Source of the DNA: Pseudomonadota bacterium
GTDB taxonomy: Bacteria; Pseudomonadota; Gammaproteobacteria; Burkholderiales; Burkholderiaceae_B
Assembly (NCBI GenBank): GCA_023423975.1
Contig: JAFAEO010000053.1
Location: 1 to 64,000, forward strand
Direction of reading: 5' to 3'
DNA length: 64,000 bases
The notes under the pieces are model-generated. The model had not been told where the DNA came from. It searched no databases and was given only the letters and a program-made list of their open reading frames with translations. Both the position numbers and the translations under genes were made by a program. Below, piece by piece: positions 62,809 through 64,000 of the stretch (position 1 is its first letter; each line of letters opens with the position of its first letter).

Positions 62809-63154
62809 TTTTATAATAAATCGATAGCGTTCAAGAGCAACCTCGGTCGTCACTCATTTAGATGACTACAGCGCAATCTATCCCGGCAACGATCAGTAAC
62901 CTGACGCCGATCTTTGCGTTACTCACGACCGGTGCAACCTCGTTTATAGCGCAAACTCCCATCGAATAAACAGCGTCGCACACAGTGCGGGGCAGTTGCG
63001 TGGCTATCGATCTTACATGGGCATACTCCATGGTGCGCGGGACTTGCTTCGCAACACCATGACGACCCCGAGCTACAAATACCGAGCCTGCCTGTCTTTG
63101 TTAAATGGATCAAGACAGTCAGTGCAGATTCAATCATTGGACTTACACCGGACT
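62809..63154. other. Long leader between Fur box and the last receptor
   Basis: A 346-bp stretch. A 35-codon frame at 62862-62969 (starts MTTAQS) has no clear ribosome site. The receptor frame stays open upstream of its chosen start to an ATG at 63017, adding 46 residues before the signal peptide. This could be an untranslated leader or a remnant of another gene. Confidence 0.35.
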
Positions 63155-64000
63155 ATGAAAACAACTTCACGCCACTCCCCGTTATTGATGATGCGTGCCT
63201 TGCCGTTGGCGCTGCTTGCGTCTACGACTGCGCTGCATGCGCAGACCGTGTCGGCGCCAGCCGCCACCGAAGCAGCCCGGCTTGAGGCGATCAACGCGAC
63301 CGACGAGAATGTATCAGTATCGGCGCCTACGCCCGCGACCTATGCCGGTGGCCAGGTTGCGACGGGTGGCCAGGCTGGTATTCTTGGCAATGCAGACAAT
63401 ATGAGTTCGCCGTATATTATCAACAGCTATACCTCGAAATTGATTGAAGACCAGCAGGCTCGTACGCTGGGAGACGCAATCAAGAACGATCCTACCGTGC
63501 AGGTTGGCAACGGTTATGGTAATTTTGCCGAAACCTTTGTGATACGAGGCTTTCCGCTGAATAATGACGATCTTGCCTTCAACGGACTCTATGGCATTCT
63601 GCCGCGTCAGGTACTGCCAACAGAAATGATCGAGCGTGTGGAAATCTTCAAGGGCGCAAGTGCTTTTCTTAATGGTGCAGCTCCGGGCGGTAGCGGCTTG
63701 GGTGGTTTGATCAACATCCAGCCCAAGCGCGGTACCGATGAGCCGCTGACCCGGCTCAATGTCGACTATACCGGACGGGGGCAAGTGGGCGGCGGTGTGG
63801 ATTTCGGCCGTCGCTGGGGTGATGCCGGCCAGTTCGGGATCCGTGTGAACGCCGCCCATCGCGATGGGGAGATGTCCACCAGGGATGCCGATGCCAGGAC
63901 CTCTGTGCTCACGCTTGGGCTGGATTATCGTGGTGAACGGTTGCGCGCGTCTCTGGATGTGGGCTATCAGAATGTTCGCTTTGATCAGGCCCGCCCGACC
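63155..64000 (+). CDS. TonB-dependent receptor, truncated by the window edge
   Basis: The first 282 codons of a TonB-dependent receptor; the gene runs off the right edge. The signal peptide is MKTTSRHSPLLMMRALPLAL and on, with cleavage near LHAQ. The plug domain follows (SYTSKLIEDQQARTLGDAI, TFVIRGFPLNNDDLAFNGLYG, EIFKGASAFLNGAAPGGSGLGGLINI landmarks at about 90-205). It differs from the other three receptors in the plug entry (no SPRETPQ), so a different ligand class is likely. The start at 63155 is chosen for the signal peptide; an in-frame ATG lies at 63017. Confidence 0.85.
   Translation, partial: MKTTSRHSPLLMMRALPLALLASTTALHAQTVSAPAATEAARLEAINATDENVSVSAPTPATYAGGQVATGGQAGILGNADNMSSPYIINSYTSKLIEDQQARTLGDAIKNDPTVQVGNGYGNFAETFVIRGFPLNNDDLAFNGLYGILPRQVLPTEMIERVEIFKGASAFLNGAAPGGSGLGGLINIQPKRGTDEPLTRLNVDYTGRGQVGGGVDFGRRWGDAGQFGIRVNAAHRDGEMSTRDADARTSVLTLGLDYRGERLRASLDVGYQNVRFDQARPT

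Overview
The window reads as a chromosomal segment of a betaproteobacterium of the family Alcaligenaceae. The evidence is the gene order ffs-dnaX-ybaB-recR, the set yhbY/rlmE/ftsH/folP/glmM, the Bordetella-style alcaligin genes, and a moderate GC content that looks lower than Bordetella or Achromobacter. Advenella or a close relative is my best guess; this is an inference from gene content, not a database match. Nearly all of the sequence is coding. I saw no tRNA, rRNA, prophage, insertion sequence or CRISPR array.

Region 1 (1-25.7 kb) is mostly core housekeeping. It holds 4.5S RNA, the DNA polymerase III tau/gamma gene with an A10 slippage tract, ybaB, recR, transaldolase, carAB, a bacterioferritin lacking the usual haem methionine, an SDR enzyme, a histidine phosphatase, a RutG-like permease, greA, yhbY, rlmE, ftsH, folP, glmM, olsB, ppx and ppk. 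Region 2 (25.7-30.3 kb) is the phosphate uptake operon pstSCAB. PhoB-type direct repeats lie in front of pstS (two) and ppk (one), so olsB, ppx, ppk and pst form a phosphate-starvation neighbourhood. Region 3 (30.4-33.8 kb) has a DUF1330 gene and a divergent CadR/CadA metal-efflux pair with a recognisable MerR-type operator.

Region 4 (34-42.5 kb) is a hydroxamate siderophore operon of the alcaligin type: TonB receptor, N-hydroxylase (alcA), MFS exporter, an in-frame fusion of alcB and alcC, and the Rieske protein alcE. Region 5 (42.5-45.7 kb) has a small DUF1127-like gene with a divergent LysR regulator, and a cytoplasmic subtilisin-like protease followed by a free-standing I9-like inhibitor or chaperone. 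Region 6 (45.7-60 kb) is the most notable part. A Fur-boxed run of eight coupled genes matches the Pseudomonas fpvJK-CDEF-GH parts used to strip iron from pyoverdine by periplasmic reduction, and it leads directly into a FecI-type sigma factor. FecR, an STN-domain (signalling) receptor and a PvdRT/MacAB-like exporter follow. The fecR and receptor genes are each preceded by the same two 9-bp blocks at identical 12-bp spacing, a likely promoter of this sigma factor. Region 7 (60-64 kb) has two more Fur-boxed TonB receptors, the last cut by the window edge.

Read together, regions 4, 6 and 7 suggest a siderophore cycle in one locus: synthesis and export of an alcaligin-like dihydroxamate, outer-membrane uptake, reductive iron release in the periplasm, ABC import of the freed iron and possible re-export of the emptied siderophore. 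The cycle is an inference. The individual protein families and the regulatory motifs are visible in the sequence.
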